Assembly: GCA_033725935.1 (NCBI GenBank)
Contig: MU867096.1
Coordinates: 310,001 to 374,000, forward strand
Reading direction: 5' to 3'
Source of the DNA: Cladorrhinum sp. PSN259
Lineage: Eukaryota > Ascomycota > Sordariomycetes > Sordariales > Podosporaceae
DNA length: 64,000 nucleotides
The notes under the pieces are model-generated. The model was not told the origin of the DNA. It made no database searches and saw nothing but the letters and a program-made list of their open reading frames with translations. Made by a program: the position numbers and the translations under genes. This document shows positions 36,772 to 49,396 of this stretch, piece after piece. The first letter of the stretch is position 1; the number at the start of each line of letters is the position of its first letter.

Positions 36772-37366
36772 ATGATGGTATCTCTCCCAGCACAATGCAA
36801 AGAATCGTAGCCTCCAGCTATTCCCCTATTGTCCAATTTCCAATAAAATAAAGGAAGTCATTTGCAGTCTTGTTTACATGCCTGCTTCTTCTGTGTGCGT
36901 GTATCATCAAAATCGTTTCCATTTGTTCGCTTGCTCTCCCCCACTTTGATTGACATTGAGTCCATGCCATTTGCCCATTGTAAAATGCCCATCCGATCCG
37001 GCAAAGCCTATGTGTACCGCCCAGGAAAACCAAAAGAGAAAAATGAAACCACATGGCTTGCTTTTTGGGAGTAAAACCCAGTGTTAAAACAGAAGCCTCC
37101 AGTCCAGCTTTTAACAGCTCCAAATGAAACGAAGAAAAACAAAAAAAAGAGCGAAAGCGTCGAAGCTCCCTACCCCAGCCAACCCCATTGCTCCTGTTCC
37201 CCAACCATATTCCGAAACGCCAAAACTTCTCGTTTCATATGTAGATGGTTTGCCATTTGGCAATACTCATCCCTCCAAATTCTGGTCCCAACATGAATAG
37301 AAACCCGAAGGAACTGACCTTGGTTAATGAATTTGAACAAGAAGGGAAATGGATGACCAGACAGTC

Positions 37367-38239
37367 TCAATCCATATAAAAGTCACCCTTGAGGATGCGT
37401 TCCTGAAAGTGATCAGGCTTCTGTGGTACGCGAGCTCTCGGAGGCTGCTGAGCGGGGGGTGCCGGCATATCCGACACTGACCTGGCTCGATCATGACGAG
37501 GGCTAGGGGCAGCGGTAGGTGGCACTCCGCGAGGAGGGGAGGCGCTCAGGCCGGAAGCGAAGGAGAAAGAAGGGCGGGCACTCTGGGCGACGGTGCTTTC
37601 GGCACGGGACCTAAGCTGATCGGACCAGTTGAAGCCTTGGTCTGATCGAGGAGATAACAAGTCAGAACCAGATCCAAGCGGGTTTGCAGTGCTTGCCTGA
37701 GAAGCAGCACCTGCCTTGGCCCATGAGTAGTCACCATCAGCAGGACCCGAGAGGGTCGGAGTTGGGGCGCCACCACCACATGTGACAGTCTTGCTTCTTC
37801 TCAGGGGGTGCGGCTGCTTACCATTTGTACCAGGGCTGACGCCTGCGCGCATGCTGCCTCGCATGGCGGCCTGGTTGGCGCCAAAGCTCATGCGTCGAGT
37901 GAAAGGAGTTGTGGGGATGGTGCGGGCGTCATCGTCCTCGATGGCACTCTCATCGATCGAGTCGTTTGTAGAAAGACTGGCACGACGAAGGATAGACGAA
38001 GGAGTAGTAGGAGATGTACCTGGGAGACCAAAGGTGGAGACCGAAAGCCTCCGACGCTGGTCCAAGGCTGTCGTCGAGATAGGAATAGGGAAGCCTGTCA
38101 CCGAGGGCTGCGAGAGGGAGTTGCTCCTGAACAGGTTCGTCAGGGCGGTCGAGGCCACAGACCCGCGTCTCTGTTGTTGTTGTCGTGACATGTCGTTGGG
38201 ATTGTTGTAGCCGTTGGGGGATGAGTTGTCTGAAGACAT
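37367..38239 (-). CDS. Conserved fungal phosphoprotein-like protein of unknown function (ends ILKGDFYMD)
   Basis: An intronless 290-residue protein starting MSSDNSSPNGYNN. It is Ser/Pro/Arg-rich throughout with many RRxS-type sites (RRGSVAST, RRLSVSTFG, RRASLST, RRMSFG, RRSKTVT), which look like basophilic-kinase (protein kinase A-like) targets. Conserved-looking blocks are NWSDQLRSRAES, RPSFSFASGLSASPP, RARSVSDMPAPP and the C terminus HFQERILKGDFYMD. I recall proteins with these blocks, including the exact end, across filamentous ascomycetes, but none with a settled function. No membrane segment, signal peptide or catalytic motif is visible. The frame is open upstream without a stop to a Met at 38533, but that extension lacks the family start and has different composition, so the Met at 38239 is preferred. 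Confidence 0.8.
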   Translation of the reverse strand: MSSDNSSPNGYNNPNDMSRQQQQRRGSVASTALTNLFRSNSLSQPSVTGFPIPISTTALDQRRRLSVSTFGLPGTSPTTPSSILRRASLSTNDSIDESAIEDDDARTIPTTPFTRRMSFGANQAAMRGSMRAGVSPGTNGKQPHPLRRSKTVTCGGGAPTPTLSGPADGDYSWAKAGAASQASTANPLGSGSDLLSPRSDQGFNWSDQLRSRAESTVAQSARPSFSFASGLSASPPRGVPPTAAPSPRHDRARSVSDMPAPPAQQPPRARVPQKPDHFQERILKGDFYMD

Positions 38240-41200
38240 GGTGAAAAGGGAGGGATCGCAAAGCGGGAAAAGGAAGGAGTTTATATCGCGGATAACGAAA
38301 AGCCGATGACGCTCTCGTGCGAGGCGCAGGGGTGGGTTGAATTCAGATGCCCGACTCGTATGTTTGGTTAATTGGGGTGGTTCGAGTTTGAGCGTGCACC
38401 GGCGCCTTGATGAAGTGGAGGTGAAACGCTTAATAGTAAAAGTCGTGCGGGGATTGAATGACGAGAGTGGTGTAACTTCAGCACTGTGAGACTCTAGGGA
38501 TGGGAATGATGGGATTTCTTTGTGTAAAGTCAAAACGGGATCGACGGCGACTCGTTCGATTTCGCAGAAAATGGTCCCTTCTTTGTTGTGGAAGGGCCAG
38601 TAGAGAAAGTGGTCGGGAAGGGGCCGGACTGTTGAGCGGGGTGCTGTCTGCCTGGTTCTGTGACGATGGGACTGACTCGATTGTTTGACAATGTGAAAAC
38701 AAAATGAAGGATGGCAGTTATAAGTTGGCGAGTTGGTGTCAAGAGGAAAGAAGAGCGAGAAGAACGTCTAGGTCGTCTTTTCCAGTCCATCTTTCTTACC
38801 TCCGGCGATCGCTCCCCCCCTCACACCCCCAATTACTGTTAGCGCAAGTGTGCTGGTGGCAGACTGGGGCGCCGATCAGTTGTCCGAACAGCACAGACGC
38901 CGCTATCAGCATTCTATAACTCATTGAGCTATGTCATTGGCTACCATGATGGTGAGTGGGGCTTGGGTCAAGAATGGTCCAATAGTATCTGCAGGACTGC
39001 TGCTAGTCTGGAGTTTGGTTCCCCAGTCCTTCAGGGGAACGAAGCCGGGACTAACAATTTAGAGTAGACCTCGACGTCACGGTTCCCCACTTATGCCACC
39101 TCTCCTAACACTCAGCGTCCATCCAATGGAATGATTTGCGGGGTACTTTTGTTGGATGAGGCACACGTCTGGGGTAAACTCCATAATCAATCAACTTCCC
39201 TTGCTCCTTGCCAATTGTTTGTATTAACAATAACACCATCGTTAGGTAGGTACTAGTAAACCAATAACTGCTGTATCCTGCCACTCTCGGGTTCCGAGCG
39301 TTGAAAGGAACGCAGCAGACATGCGGCACGGGCTTAAGCCTAATCAGGCATCTGAGACAATAAAACGGCGCTGCCGACATGGAATTTACCGTTTGTCCAT
39401 CAACCTCCAGCATCGCTCAATTGGATATTTTTCTCTCAAAAAACTTTACACGTGTATTACTTTCCCAGATCTGCCCCATCAGCATTCCCGTTACAGCAAG
39501 ATCCTCAAATGAAGGGACTTTACCGAGTCCGCCACCTCTGCCTCTCCCGCAGGACCCTTTTTACCCCGCTGCAAGTTGACTTTCCAGAAGTGCCAGGTCG
39601 CCCTCACCGGTCAACGATGCGCTCTTGTGGTGTTGCAGTTCAGTGCAGGCAACCATCACGGAGGCTCGTTCCGGGGCCCCCTAACACACCTCTTCTCGTC
39701 TCTTTCTGTTTGCGACGCCAGGTAATTGAATCGTCTGTCTCAGCTGCGACCCGAGATGCTTTGGGTTGCATGCACCCTCCCTTTATCCCAGGGTCTGGCG
39801 CACGCCGTGCAGTAGTCTCATCCATCTGCCAAGTATGCGTGGATCTTGTTCAGGCTAGCCTGTGTGTCTGGCCAATTCCATGTCCAAAAGATAAAAGCAT
39901 AGCTGCATTGCTGCTGCACGTCCGACCAATGAATCGTCTCGACCACACTTGAGAGGATCTGGTCATCTCTAGTGTTGTTCGCCAGCACAAAAGAACGGCT
40001 CTCACTCATCATCACCAGTGGCGAAGTCAGCACCACCAACAGCAACAGAACGACGACAGACATCCGTAGGGCTGTTTGAGTGAGGGATGATTCCTTCGAG
40101 GTTGAACTCTCCGAGAGACACGCACATCTGGGGTAACACCAAGTGTCAACGTTTGCTTTTTCCAGTTCACCGGCCCATGTCGGCGTCATGATCGAACCGC
40201 CGCCGGGTCTCTTCACTCTATGCCCGTTACTTCCGATCTGTCCATTATGTCCATTCCCCGCAGTGGATGGCCACATGCAATATCGCAACCGCATGTCCCA
40301 ATGCAGGCTAGACCTGCTAGCACTTCTGCCGAACGTTAGAAGGAGCCCTTTGGGCAGACAAGCATTTCACCTCACCCCGGGGTTCCAGGTTAGCAAGACT
40401 TGGCCACCAACTTTTCCTTCCTTCGCCTGATAAGCGGCCATTGACACTGGACAGAGCAGCTTAAAGTAAAGAGCCATCAGTTGTAGGTAGAATAAGAAGA
40501 GGGGCTTGAGCCATGACATCAGGACGACTGCAAACTCTACTGAGCGCCGGGCACCTTTCTGAGATGGCAAGATAATCCAGGATGGACATCAACCTGGTTC
40601 GTTGGAGAGTAGCATCCCCTCCTTCTTGCGGCCACCTGCATGTAAGCTGGGAAACTGACAACAAAGCCGTTGGTTGACCCCTACCCCACAGACAGCCATG
40701 ACAGAGAGACAGATGGCCGCCCCCCCCCCTTGCACTTTCCCTTCCCTTGCTTGCCCTACACCCTACACGCGTCTCTCCATGATGAACTGCCAAGGCAACT
40801 GATCGGCAAACGTCTCAATATAGTGAGTACGCTGTTTTCTAATCCATTGGTTTATCTCCAATTCTTTATCTCCATGTAACACTTGGAACCTGGTCCATAC
40901 TTTCAAAGGAAACAACGGTCTCAAAGCTACCTCAGATAGAAAAGAGATCCATCACATGCATTCCAGATATACCTGTTACGATACCCGGATCGGTCCCAGT
41001 GACATGACAGCGTCCAAGTTGACCATCACAAGGGCGGCGGATGCCGGACTGTTTGTTGAACGTGGACAAGAAGATCTGAGACGTGTGTGTTACGCCAATC
41101 TAGGCACAATCCGGCCTGTTATTATTATCTTCTGGACCTCATTCGGATAGGCCGCGTACGGTGTCCCTTTCCTAGTCCCCATGTAAAGAAGAAGCCACAC

Positions 41201-43264
41201 GGACTGCGGTGCAACATTCGATATGATACCACAAAAAGGACAATAAACCAGCTGTTTACGCTGCATATAATGTGATCCCGAGGTATGCCCAACAGGATTA
41301 TAAACAAAGGAGACAAGAAATTCGGGAATGAAGCACAAATGATATGAAAAGGCGACCGACTTTCTCCAGATGGATGTAACAACCACCATATCTCTCTTTA
41401 TGCAGCCTGCCTGTTTTGGTCGCCTTACGAGCGCCAGCGTGCTACGTTTCCGTCCCACTTCGTAGTACATACGACGTAGGAAGCCATCACAAGTAAGGCA
41501 AAAGAATGGCATGGAATCTGGTTCCGTTGAACAATGTATAATATTGTGTTTCGGTTTCCCCACCAAACACCTTTGCTGTTGTGCGTGAAAAAGAAAACAG
41601 ATTCGTCAGTGCAGGACGCTCGTATAGTTACTCAAGCCCCCATGAGATCCCATATTGTAATTCATTGTGGGTGGCAGTCTAGATTGCCCGTGATTGTCCC
41701 TTTATCCCGCCCGCTCTCTCCCGGGTTGCCTTTCCCATCTTTCCCTATGATTCTTACAAACAAGAAAAACAACGCGAGTATATCGGAAACATCCGACGGG
41801 CAGTGGCAAAAAAGCTGTCAAGCAAAACACAAGATTCCACATCTGATCGGAATCTGGACCATCCCCGTGAAAATGGAGGTAACCCCCTAATGTCCGTCAT
41901 ATCAATTTCACTTCACATCCTGGGCCATATCGATCGATGAGGCGCGACGGGTTCGTTAGTATTCCAATTGTTGATTGATCAGTTTCACGCTGCCTTTGGT
42001 ATACAGTGCCCGTGAGTGCTTAAAACAAGCCCCGTAGCTAATCCACTTTTTGTGCCCATCAACCGCGATGATGATGAAATCCGCCATTCAGAACAGATTC
42101 ATCTCACAAACACGCCCCGAGTAAAAGTCCATAAATCTGATCTGCAATCCACCCACCTAACATTACTCCACCAAAAACAAGCATTCTTCCTTTCCTTAAT
42201 CCGTTGCGTTGATAAATAGTTCAAATGGCGAAATGCTTGTTTATTTTCCCATCATGTTAGTTCGGTGATCGACAATCCACCCCATCCATCTGTCCACCCA
42301 AAGAATCAAGCATAGCCACATATGTACAGTACATACGTACAAACCTCCTCCATTTAGCCATCAAAAGAACCCCTTATGACGATCTTTTGCAGATCTCGCT
42401 CCGCTCAAACAGAACACACCACATGTCAGGAAGTGACACAATTAAGACATTCAAAACGACGAAAGATGTCATATATCACATCTCATATATTCTCGCAACC
42501 TTCAATTAAATCGACTAGCCAAGGCTACGTCTGCTCAAAAAAGATACCAGAATACGTAAAAAGGCACAGGGAACAGCATGATATCATTGCTCATCACTGT
42601 CCAGTGTCGTGCACAACAACCGAGTCCGCTTTCCTCGCCCCATCATATCAAAGCATTCACGATCATCCTTTAAACAAACGAACGAAATGCAACAAGCCAA
42701 ACATACCAAAAGGAAGAGGGGGTAAAAAAACCGTCAACAGCGAAGAAAGGGGGAAAATGGGATAAGGGTATCATCTTTCTCTCCGCCCGTCTTCTCCTCC
42801 TCATCCTTCTCCCCGTCTCTTGTTTGCAGTATTACACGCGAGAAAATCCGCAATACTCACTCTATCTGGCTCTCGGGATTGTTACATACACAAATGTTAT
42901 CAATCAACCAAACAAAGCGACCTTTAAAGAGAAAAAAGAGTCCAAAACCCCCCACAATTATTCATTTGCCTTCATATTTTTAGCTCCTTATTGCGCTCCT
43001 TTCTTGCCATGCTCATATCCTTTTTGTGTAGTTCGTTATGTGTAATCGTACAGTGTGTATGTATGCTTGCTTTTTAAGACATCCGCGCTTTTCCAGTGTC
43101 CCACCAAACTTCCCAAAGAATGCAAATCGCTGATAAAAAGCCTAGAGAGCTCGCTCCCTAAGTTGAATTTGAGAAATGACGTCGCTTGTTGATACATTTC
43201 GTAAGGCGAGTTTTTTCCCCGAGTAATGAAATCATAGGTAGAAAACCTTCCGCCCATGAACGAG
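38240..43264. other. Long intergenic region without supportable genes
   Basis: About 5 kb between two minus-strand genes. The first 300 bases are the likely leader of the preceding gene. The rest has frames of at most 166 codons on both strands with no domain. A small minus-strand frame at 39818-40063 starts with a hydrophobic stretch and is discussed as a finding. A/T content rises toward 42-43 kb, next to the BTB gene 3' end. No transposon termini were noticed. Confidence 0.4.
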
Positions 43265-46259
43265 TTAGGGTGCGACGTTAGCTGTCTTTGGCGCAGCAGC
43301 AGGAAGCATGGCCTCGCTGCTTTCTTTCGTCACTGGCTGCTTCGTGACCGTCGTAATGAGGGCGGGAGCACTAATTGCGAAATCGTCGTCATCGGCAGAA
43401 ACAGCATGCCCCACAATGTTCCCAGCCTCGTTTCCGTCATCCTCCTCGAACACAATCGACTCGCACATGACATCGTCTCCCGCCGTTGATGTGACAGGCG
43501 TGAAGGCTGTAATCGTTGACCTCTCGTCTTCCTCTTCCCCGGGCCGCGTCGACAAGCTCTTGCCACTATGTGGTGGACACCAGGTATCTGCAATATCCCA
43601 TGGATTCCCCCAATCGCCAGATACGCTCTGAGGCGGCTTAATTTCCTCCTCCGGCCGACCTTGCTCGTGCTCGTGACGATTCCCTACACCTGCCCAGTCA
43701 TCGCTCTGCCTGATTTCCTCCGCAGCGTCTAAGTCGATAAGGCTCTCTTCGTCGGCTTCTCTCGCTCTGAACGGGCCGTCTGCCGGTGCTTGGTGCTCAT
43801 CTTGGTCAAGAAGTGACCAAGTGTCCTTCTTTGGTCCCTCTACCTCAGATTGCTGCTGTGTGCCAGTATATACGGTCGAGGATACTGCAACATTGTTGGG
43901 AGCTATCTGATGGTGCGGTGTTGATTTCCTCGCATCAGAGTACTGTGGTTTCTTCACATCAACGGCTTGCTTGTCTATGCTCATCAGGCACTGCCTGCTC
44001 CCATGCTCTATTTTTTCCCAGGTCGATGCATCCCATACTCCCCACCCATTAGGCACTGGTTTCTCCATGGCAGCTCCATCGGTTTGTACGGGCTGTTTTA
44101 TATCCGCTAGTTGGCCTTGATGCAATTGTTGTAAGTTATCCTCGCGCTGAGATACAGAAATCGGCTGCGGTTTGCCGTCGGGTTGAGGCAGAGCATTTAG
44201 CTGAGGCTTAGCCTCCGTGACGGGTGGATATATCGGTTGCGGTCGCGCCTCAGACCGAGCCGGGTAGTTCTGCTGAGGTCTCTCCGTTGGGCGAGGTAGG
44301 TATATAGGCTGGTGTCCTTCTTCTGGCTTAGCAGAACAAGCTAATGGAGCTCGGTCGTGCCGCCAGGGTTGGTTCAACCGTACATCACCTCGTCTCCAAG
44401 GCCCGTCCAAGTCGCGGCTCTTATTACGATACCTGGGGGGAGGCCGCTCTTCCACGTGCCGTTGGACAATATGATCTTGGGTTCGCTGCGGAGTTGAAAC
44501 AGAGCTAGGTGGAGATCCAAGTAGTTCTTTACTTGAGAACCAAAGCGAATCACTCACTAGATTCGGATAGATATATTCGACCCACCTAAGCTCGAACGCG
44601 GTTTGGAAGCCAGGATTCAGAATAAGTTCCATGAGAGTCATATCGACGAGGTGTGTCATGACTTGCCTCAAAGGCAGCATTTCTGGCCTGCTTCCTTGCT
44701 CATACATCATGGCCAGAGCAAAGCCAAGAGGATTATAGAGAGGGAGAAGGTCAACAACGGTGGAATGACGAATTAGTGGGAGACATTCTGTCAGGATATC
44801 TGTAGCCTCATTGATTCGGTCAAAGGCGAAGCGCATCATATTTGAGCAGTTAACCGAGGCACCGCAGATATACTTGAACACATTGACCCGAAGGGGTTCA
44901 CCAACCAACGGGTAGTCACGCGAGTATCTGGCGTTTGGGTAGTTATGCGTATACATAAAGTGTAACGCGCTGCCAAGCTGTTCGGGTGCATGGCGATTTA
45001 GCTCAAACCGAACATAACCGAGGCTCTGCAAACAGTATGTTTAGCATCAATGATTGAGAGATGGGTCAAGAGATTAGGAGGTACCCACGCAGTCCTTGGG
45101 AGGCAACTTTTCCTTGAACCATTCTGATTCTCGGCAGAGAATGTCGTGGTGAAGTCGCCACTCATGGCCATTGCACACAATTAGAACGTCCCATTCATAC
45201 TGACATTCCCAGAGACTATTCGAGAAAGTTAGCGTCCATGAACTTGTCAAAAAATGAGGCCGATCAAGAAAACACTTACTTCAACTCCCCCCTGTCGTGC
45301 ATTGCGATGACATGTGCCATGCGTTCAGCCCTCTCCTCAATCTGCCTCAATCTTTTCTGCTCTTCCTCAGCGGCCTGTTGGCGAGAAGCAAATACTTCCT
45401 GCGGTGTATATGAAAACTCAGAGTTAGTTGCTCGAGGAGGAGTAACCGGAGGCGAAGGAGGACTGTCACCCATGGAAAAGCGACGTCCCCTCTCTTTGGT
45501 GGCAGCGCATATGCTGGGTTCGTTCCTAGACGTTTCCCATACTGACGAGCTACTATGTCGTTTCCATTCGGCGGATGATTTGCGATGTTGATGGCCTTTG
45601 GGTTTCCCCTTAGGTTTCCCTTTGTGCTTGCCATTAATTCTCTCCATCGCCGGAGCTGCCGGCACAACAGGTTGTGGTTGACCCGATGCACCATCTGCGG
45701 CTTTCCGGGCAGCCTTGGACAGCTTTGAGGATTTTGTCTCGTCCGTGGCGGAAGTGGGTGGCTTCATAGTTTGGCCGGCGTTCATAGCAGCCGGGTAATT
45801 CTGGCTTTCCTTCAGTGGTCGCAGCAACGGCGCCGGTGATTTCTTTCCTGAGAGGGCTTGGGCGTAGGAAGAAGGGGTCACGGGAGCCTTTTTGATGTTC
45901 GTGCTCTCCTGAAACTTTGCAGGTGGAGGTAAATGCGGAGGCATCGGCGGCAACTCTGATACGAATCCCGGCTTCTCAACCTGAGGGGGCCCTGTCTTGA
46001 CGACTTTGGGAGACCTCGACCTCACCTCAGAGGCTTGACCTGGTGGCTGTTTGGTGGGTTTACTTGACGAAGCGATGCCTTGGGATTGCTTCCTAAACTG
46101 GGGAAACTCCTGTTTAGTGGTATTTCTTGGCGGTTGGGGTTTAGGCGCAAAGAATACTTTTTGGCCGCGGACGGCATCGGCATATGACGCACTTGGGCGT
46201 TTTGCTGCTGGTTGTGGAGGCGGCGGCGGAAGCGGAGGAACAGGGTCAGGAGGATCCAT
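43265..46259 (-). CDS. BTB/POZ-domain protein with disordered flanks
   Basis: Exons 45280-46259, 45089-45215 and 43265-45025 (introns 64 and 63 bases) give 955 residues. Residues 1-325 are Pro/Lys-rich and disordered, with two similar motifs, SYADAVRGQKVF near residue 25 and SYAQALSGKK further on. A short charged helix follows (QQAAEEEQKRLRQIEERAERM). The BTB-like domain, residues about 328-420, reads LWECQYEWDVLIVCNGHEWRLHHDILCRES, then LPPKDCSLGYVRFEL, then LHFMYTHNYP. It keeps the pattern of a core BTB with an added helical region to about residue 535 (LYNPLGFALAMMYEQGS). The last 420 residues are Gln/Pro-rich with PQPIYPP-type repeats and an acidic tail. BTB proteins mediate dimerisation or Cul3 binding, but the role here is unknown. 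An upstream in-frame Met at 46565 was not chosen because its extension looks like leader sequence. Confidence 0.82.
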
Positions 46260-48130
46260 GGTTGAAGATTTTCGCTTCCGGCCCTGATTTTCTTGGGTTT
46301 GGCGTACCCAAACAAGAACTGTGATGTCAAAGTGATGAGGCCAAATTATGCAGCGTCGACATGGCTGTGCTGCTGGTTGACGGCTGGCTGCAGAATATCT
46401 AGGTACCGTTGTGAGAAGCAGTAAACGCAAAAGTGAATAAAGGTTGAAAAAGGTTGAGGGTGAATGCGGCAGGGAGTAAACAGTGTGAGATGTGAGTGAG
46501 TGGATGCGAATGCGATCGCCCGTGGTGACTGCAACTGTGATTGTATTCTGCTGGAAAGAACCCAAGAGATGAGCCCGTTCACTTTTTTGCTTATTAGCTG
46601 TCGAGGAAGGTTTTGGTGCGTCTTATACCTTTTTACTTTTTTTTTTTTTCTATGTTGTTCGGTTTTGACGATGCTGCTCCACGCCGGCCTTTAAATGTCC
46701 CCAGACTGCGCAAATTTTCTGTTCTACGACATCAAGTCCGGAAGAGAGGAGTGACGATGCGTAGCCCACAGTGTGCGCGAGATCTTGTTTTATATATTTT
46801 TTCTTCCCTAATATCCCGTTTAGAAAGCTTCCATGAGTCCCGTATTTAGGTTGTGTGCAAAATGAATGGGGATGCTGCGTGAATTCCGCTGCTGGAAGAT
46901 TCAACGAGTTTCGGTGCTAGTGGACCATTTGGACGACAAAGGTGTAGGCAAACCCGGAAGACACTTCAGATGTCATCCAGTTCGTTTTCAGTTCGGAATT
47001 CCGGGACAAACACGAAAGGCCCAATTACCTGATCAGCAGAGAGGGAAAGCACAACGACCGGGAAAGCAGCGCAGGTGCATCCGTCTTCAAGAGGTACACT
47101 ACTTCGCTTGATTGCACGCACGCATCACTAATTATCTGATAACCGACATACTATTTTATAGCCTCCTCGGTCTCTAGAACTCTTCTTATGGTCACAGAAT
47201 CTCATAATCTTCTTCTTCCCTAACCCATCCCCATTCTCATGCTCATCTTCATGCTCATACGACTTCTGATCATCCTCGTATAACCTCTCATCAAGATGAT
47301 CACCATCATCGCCATATGTATAGTCTTCGTCACCGTGCTGTTCTCCATGCCCACCCCTAATACCTTCCATATGCTCATACATGCTCAAATCGCGTGGATG
47401 CCATATGTTCCAATGTTATCATGCTGCCCAAGGTCAACATAAGGACTTGACTCTTAAAGACCTCTTACCACAGACCTTTATAAAGCAGGCATCAAGGCCC
47501 TAGCGAAAGTAAATAGGAACTTTTGGATCTCAGAGAGCCACCGCTAACAAACGCTCAAGGTGTGCAATGTACCCTGAGTACCTCTGTGCGAGCACACAAC
47601 AATAATCCTGCTAAGCTACAGCTGATACCAAAACAATGGGCCACTCAATACTGAAAATGGGGATCAAGGGTCCCATCTTGACTTTCGACCATGAATGACA
47701 TTGTGAAAGCTGACGGTTGTGTTGCTCTCTTGATGGTTTAAGTCCGAGTACATAGCCGCTGGACAATGCTGATTTTGGTGGATGATGGATGATTTTTACA
47801 GCAATGTGGGTAGGTCTAAAGGGAGGGACGAAACGAATGCTTGCGAGAACATCGGATGCATTGATGGAGAACACTCGATATTTGAAAAAGAAATCACGGA
47901 CACCCAAGTCTCAAGGGATGCTCAAGAGATGCTCATCACCGCTCCATCCGCATCCCTGGACAAATCAACAAGCAGGCAAGGACCGCTGTGCTTTTTTTGC
48001 AATTCCCAGCAAACTGCGGGCAAACCCTGGATGAAGCCTACCTGAAGTTTCTGTATCATCATTTGAGCTGTAATATCGTTTGAAAAGAAGTAACAAGACA
48101 GGGGGAAACCTGTCCAGTGGGTATTTTAAT
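46260..48130. other. Intergenic: BTB gene promoter and PXR1 3' region
   Basis: 1.9 kb between two minus-strand genes. A T-rich run lies near 46620-46650. A minus-strand frame at 47128-47388 codes for an Asp/Glu/His-rich stretch (HEDEHENGDGLGKKK) without recognisable domain; see findings. Nothing else was supported. Confidence 0.4.
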
Positions 48131-49396
48131 CTAGGATTTAATCATGAATATCTGAAAATCGTCAGCACAGTCTGTCACCGGCATTCTGAGGAACCAAACA
48201 CTATGCTTACCTGGTTGAGTGCTGCGCTGTCTGCAAAAGCCATCTTCTTCTGGGCGATAAATCTTGACCTCGCCAAATAACGGGTTGAGGTTGTCACAGG
48301 GGTCGAGTAGCCACTGCCGCTTGGTGTCGAAACACCACTTTCAGCGATAGTGCTGTCCTCTTTCCTTCGCTTCTTTTCTTTGGAAGCTCCATCTTCTAAC
48401 TCGCTCCCGGTATCTGAGGCCTGCTTTTCCTTTCTCCTCCTCTCCTTTTTCTCCTTCTTTTCCTTCCTTTCTTTCTTTTCTTTCTTGGCCTTCTTTTTCT
48501 CCTTCTTGGCCTTCTTGGTATCCTCTGCAGAACCCTCCACATCGTCAGAAGACTCATCGGCCGCCTGTTCCTTATCCGTCTTCAGCTTTCTACTGGATTT
48601 TGCTGAACTGAATCCTCCGATATCACCCTCCTCGGAATCTGTCTTCCGCTGTTTTGATTTTTTATCCTTTTTACCCTTCTTCTTATCCTTTGCAGTTTCG
48701 CTGTCTGTTCCAGCGTCGGGGTCTGTTTTCCTCTTCTTGGATCTCTTTTCCTTCTTGCGTGCCTTTTCTTCGTCTCGGTCGGTATCCCGCTCGGCCTTCC
48801 GCTTTTTGGACTTCTTTTCGGTCGGTTCGTCCGCTGTGCTCTCCTCAGTCGCCTCTGTGTATTCAGCTTGCCCTGTGATGTCTGATGAGCTCGTGCTATC
48901 TCTATCAAGCTTTTCTTTTACAACATCGCCGACCAAGAACCCGCCTGGAACAAAGCGAATCATTCCCACTTTCCGGTCGAGGTAAAGGTTGAGCTTCAAA
49001 TTGTCGCGCTCTCTCTTCTCCGTCTCGAGAATATCTTCGCTCTTGCCATTGAGGCGCCCGAGCAAGTGCTGAAACGCATCCAGACCTGTGCACTCATCAC
49101 CGTTATTCCGCTTGGCCCCCAAACCGAGCATATCGTCCTTGAGAACGACGCGAATGTGCGATGCACTCGCTTCGCTGTGATATGCGGTGTGGGTTGCATC
49201 ATGAGCTCCGAGATATTGGCCCGGCTCCCACCCCTGAGACCTCAGCATCCTCTGTCCGAACGACTCAGTGTTTCGCGACCATTTTGTGTTGTTTGGGTCG
49301 TTCCCAAGCCTCCGCTTGCTATTTGGGCAATTGGTCAGCTCTCATACGTTGTACAGAATCAAGTTCACCTTACTTCTTTGTGCCGGCTAGACCCAT
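48131..49396 (-). CDS. PXR1: PXR1/PINX1-type G-patch protein
   Basis: Nucleolar G-patch protein. In yeast, Pxr1 (Gno1) activates the helicase Prp43 in rRNA and snoRNA processing and binds telomerase. Exons are 49374-49396 (MGLAGTKN), 48211-49318 and a 21-base last exon 48131-48151, coding IFMIKS and the stop, with introns of 55 and 59 bases; total 383 residues. The N terminus reads GLAGTKNKRRLGNDPNNTKW, then SFGQRMLRSQGWEPGQYLGAH (the G-patch start, residues about 26-72), then DDMLGLGAKR. A second conserved block is LNLYLDRKVGMIRFVPGGFLVG. Residues about 150-330 are Lys/Glu/Asp-rich (KKEKKERKEKK and similar), as in all members. The end, RFIAQKKMAFADSAALNQ, joins to IFMIKS, matching the family's C terminus and supporting the last intron. 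Without it the frame would end in a non-conserved sequence. Confidence 0.94.

Larger units (their letters stand above)
34099..37366. other. Long convergent intergenic region with homopolymer tracts
   Basis: 3.3 kb between the Zn2Cys6 factor and a convergent gene. It contains T15-G13-AA-G7 at 34134-34170, imperfect 12-base ATCATCACTACT repeats at about 34190-34216, C14 at 34942-34955, A14 at 36144-36157 and a GT repeat at 36752-36771. A Cys-rich minus-strand frame at 34880-35344 reads through the C tract and is not convincing. No gene was supported. Confidence 0.45.
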
